64,000 nt of DNA, taken from positions 1 to 64,000 of the forward strand of contig CATLPG010000013.1 of NCBI GenBank assembly GCA_950054195.1. The letters run 5' to 3'. Shown piece by piece: positions 61,994 to 64,000 of the stretch. The notes under the pieces are model-generated. The model worked only from the letters and a program-made list of their open reading frames with translations. It ran no database searches and had not been told where the DNA came from. The stretch's first letter is position 1. Every line of letters starts with the position of its first letter. This DNA is from an uncultured Saccharospirillaceae bacterium (lineage in GTDB: Bacteria; Bacteroidota; Bacteroidia; Flavobacteriales_D; CAJJDF01). A program made the translations under genes and the position numbers.

Positions 61994-64000
61994 CTATAAT
62001 TGTTCGTTCGTACTATCAGCTGAAGAATTACTACCATTTGGAATGATTATATCTTCTTGCTTATGTGCTTCTTTTGAAAGATCACTTGGTTCAGCTTTTT
62101 CCAATTCACTTTGATCTTCTTGAAAAGGTCTCTTCCCTAATATTTTCTCTAAATCATCTTTGAAAATGATTTCTTTCTCGTACAATAGCTGAGCTAACGC
62201 ATCAAGCTTCTCTTTGTTATCCCTTAAAATTTGTTTTGCTCGCTCGTACTGTCCTTCAATTAGATTACTAACCTCTCTATCTATTAGCTCTGCTGTTTTA
62301 TCACTATATGGTTTTGTAAAGCCTCCTTCTTGTAGGTTGTAATAGCTAATATTCCCTAATTCGTCATTCAATCCATAAATTGAAACCATAGCATAAGCTT
62401 GCTTAGTAACTCTTTCTAAGTCACTCAATGCTCCTGTGGATATTTCACCAAACTGCACTTCTTCTGCTGCTCTACCTCCTAGTGTGGCACACATTTCATC
62501 TTTTAACTGATTTGATGTGTTTAATTGTCTTTCCTCAGGAAGGTACCATGCAGCTCCTAAACTTCTACCTCGAGGTACTATAGTAACCTTAACTAACGGT
62601 GAAGCATATTTAGTAAACCAACTCACCGCTGCATGACCAGCTTCATGGTATGCTATTGTTTTCTTTTCTGTATCGGTAATTACTTTAGATTTCTTTTCTA
62701 ATCCTCCGATAATTCGATCAACAGCATCTAGAAAATCTTGTTTTTCGATTACTTTTTTCTGCTTTCTAGCAGCCGTTAAAGCTGCCTCATTACAAAGGTT
62801 TGCAATATCTGCCCCAGAAAAACCTGGTGTTTGCTTCGCTAAGAAATCGATATCTAAATCTTTCTCAACTTTGATTGGCTTAAGGTGAACTTTAAAAATT
62901 TCTTTCCTTTCGCTCAAATTAGGCATTTCAACATGAATCTGACGATCAAAACGACCAGCACGCATTAAAGCGTTATCTAGAACATCTGCTCTGTTAGTAG
63001 CTGCCAAAATGATAACCCCACTATTCGTTCCAAACCCATCCATTTCAGTTAATAACTGGTTTAATGTATTCTCACGCTCATCATTAGAACCAAAATTAGG
63101 GTTTTTACCTCTCGCTCTACCGATAGCATCAATCTCATCAATAAAAATGATACTTGGTGCTTTTTCTTTAGCTTGCTTAAACAAATCTCTAACCCTTGAA
63201 GCTCCCACTCCAACGAACATTTCAACGAAATCAGAACCTGACATAGAAAAGAAAGGCACTTTTGCTTCACCTGCAACAGCTTTCGCTAGTAATGTTTTAC
63301 CTGTACCTGGAGGTCCTACGAGCAATGCTCCTTTAGGTATTTTCGCACCTAATTCTGTATACTTTTTCGGATTTTTAAGGAAATCAACAATTTCTTCAAT
63401 CTCTTCTTTTGCTCCTTCAAGTCCAGCAACATCTTTAAAAGACACATTAACATTTTTTCCGTTTTCAAATAGCTTTGCCTTAGACTTTCCAATATTGAAT
63501 ATTTGCCCAGGACCGCTAGAAGAACCACTACCTCCTGTTACTCTTCGCATGATAAACATCCAGATAGCTATAATAATGACAAATGGCAGAATAAGTCTTA
63601 AGAAACCTCCAAAATAGTCTTCTTCGGTGGTAAACTTGTAGGTCATTTCCCTATCCCCTAATTTTTCATTGATTTTTTCAATTTTCTCAGTGATTTTATC
63701 TAATGTAGATATTTCGAAAATGTATTGTGGACCGGGAGTTACACGCTTGCCTCCTAAATAACTTTTTTTATTAAACTTTTCATACTCTGCTAATTGAGTT
63801 AAAGTATCCTCATTAATAAACACACGTGCTTCACCTGTGTTTTTAATAATTGTGATTTTATCTACGTGCCCTTTATTAGCCTTTTCTTCAAACTCTTGAA
63901 GAGATAATTTTTCTCCACTCCCTTGATTTCCTACAATTGCAAACCCTAAAATTCCTAGGATAGCAATGGCATAAATCCAATAGAAATTGAATTTAGGTGG
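61994..64000 (-). CDS. ftsH: ATP-dependent zinc metalloprotease FtsH (N-terminus cut by window edge)
   Basis: The reading frame is open to the right edge, giving 668 residues. The first part has a membrane helix (FNFYWIYAIAILGILGFAIV), then a periplasmic domain, the second helix (LRLILPFVIIIAIWMFIMRR), Walker A GPPGTGKTLLAKAVAGEA, Walker B IIFIDEIDAIG, the second region of homology and the zinc motif HEAGHAAVSW. Only a short N-terminal piece is missing. FtsH degrades unassembled membrane proteins and, in many bacteria, LpxC. The acidic tail (QEDQSELEKAEPSDLSKEAH) is common. cdsA follows at 1 bp. Confidence 0.96.
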   Translation of the reverse strand, partial: PPKFNFYWIYAIAILGILGFAIVGNQGSGEKLSLQEFEEKANKGHVDKITIIKNTGEARVFINEDTLTQLAEYEKFNKKSYLGGKRVTPGPQYIFEISTLDKITEKIEKINEKLGDREMTYKFTTEEDYFGGFLRLILPFVIIIAIWMFIMRRVTGGSGSSSGPGQIFNIGKSKAKLFENGKNVNVSFKDVAGLEGAKEEIEEIVDFLKNPKKYTELGAKIPKGALLVGPPGTGKTLLAKAVAGEAKVPFFSMSGSDFVEMFVGVGASRVRDLFKQAKEKAPSIIFIDEIDAIGRARGKNPNFGSNDERENTLNQLLTEMDGFGTNSGVIILAATNRADVLDNALMRAGRFDRQIHVEMPNLSERKEIFKVHLKPIKVEKDLDIDFLAKQTPGFSGADIANLCNEAALTAARKQKKVIEKQDFLDAVDRIIGGLEKKSKVITDTEKKTIAYHEAGHAAVSWFTKYASPLVKVTIVPRGRSLGAAWYLPEERQLNTSNQLKDEMCATLGGRAAEEVQFGEISTGALSDLERVTKQAYAMVSIYGLNDELGNISYYNLQEGGFTKPYSDKTAELIDREVSNLIEGQYERAKQILRDNKEKLDALAQLLYEKEIIFKDDLEKILGKRPFQEDQSELEKAEPSDLSKEAHKQEDIIIPNGSNSSADSTNEQL

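Overview
This is an AT-rich chromosomal window from a member of the Bacteroidota, most likely a marine or aquatic Flavobacteriales-type organism. The evidence is a type IX secretion component (PorQ), three secreted proteins ending in type IX C-terminal sorting domains (YPNP-type), a type III glutamine synthetase, SO2930-type diheme cytochrome and beta-helix genes, and candidate promoters with the Bacteroidota -7 element TAnnTTTG. I see no tRNA, rRNA, CRISPR array, integrase or intact transposase. Most of the window is ordinary housekeeping sequence broken by small accessory patches.

Layout. 1-2.2 kb (minus): a redox/thiol cluster of egtB (cut by the left edge), an alpha/beta-hydrolase-OsmC fusion and a DUF427 gene. 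2.4-8.0 kb (plus): a large repeat-rich secreted protein, a UMF1-type MFS transporter and a GH3-family protein. 8.1-11.1 kb (minus): glutathione peroxidase, a DUF559 gene bounded by GC-rich repeats, a small membrane protein and rimO. 11.3-13.8 kb (plus): argS and an unknown gene, meeting a frameshifted YdcF-like gene. 14.4-18.3 kb (minus): two unknown secreted proteins, then the paired diheme cytochrome and parallel beta-helix genes. 18.5-19.6 kb (plus): a vWA lipoprotein. 19.7-27.5 kb (minus): CotH-kinase and DUF2490 genes, a toxin-antitoxin cassette lying between two copies of the 3' end of a spoIID/lytB gene, then spoIID-lpxB-membrane protein, porQ and a Kazal lipoprotein. 27.6-34.6 kb: lon, a UDG-family gene, a coiled-coil protein and type III glnA. 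34.8-40.1 kb: rsmE, a thioesterase, malic enzyme and a GT87-like membrane protein. 40.2-45.6 kb (minus): a TPR lipoprotein and two tandem DUF4331 genes. 45.9-46.5 kb: a decayed gene. 46.6-60.7 kb (mostly plus): pyrG, sterol-desaturase family, MFS, a secreted M43 metalloprotease, a lytic transglycosylase, hsp20, a Smr protein, bcp, recA, a TPR lipoprotein, and a sorting-domain protein with three repeats. 60.7-64 kb (minus): ftsH (cut by the right edge), cdsA and a small membrane protein.

How the genes work together. Much of the window serves the envelope: lipid A (lpxB), phospholipid (cdsA), membrane quality control (ftsH), peptidoglycan-acting enzymes (SpoIID/LytB, SLT) and type IX export (porQ plus its cargo). 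Stress and protein turnover are represented by lon, hsp20, bcp and gpx. The most unusual structure is at 21.9-23.7 kb. There a 99-bp copy of the spoIID 3' end, still carrying a terminator hairpin, is separated from the intact gene by about 1.57 kb holding a ParE-type toxin-antitoxin pair and small membrane proteins. The two copies differ almost only at synonymous positions, which suggests that an incoming cassette supplied a replacement gene end. Two other genes (YdcF-like, 13.9 kb; a putative outer-membrane protein, 46 kb) look broken by small mutations. All functions are inferred from sequence alone.
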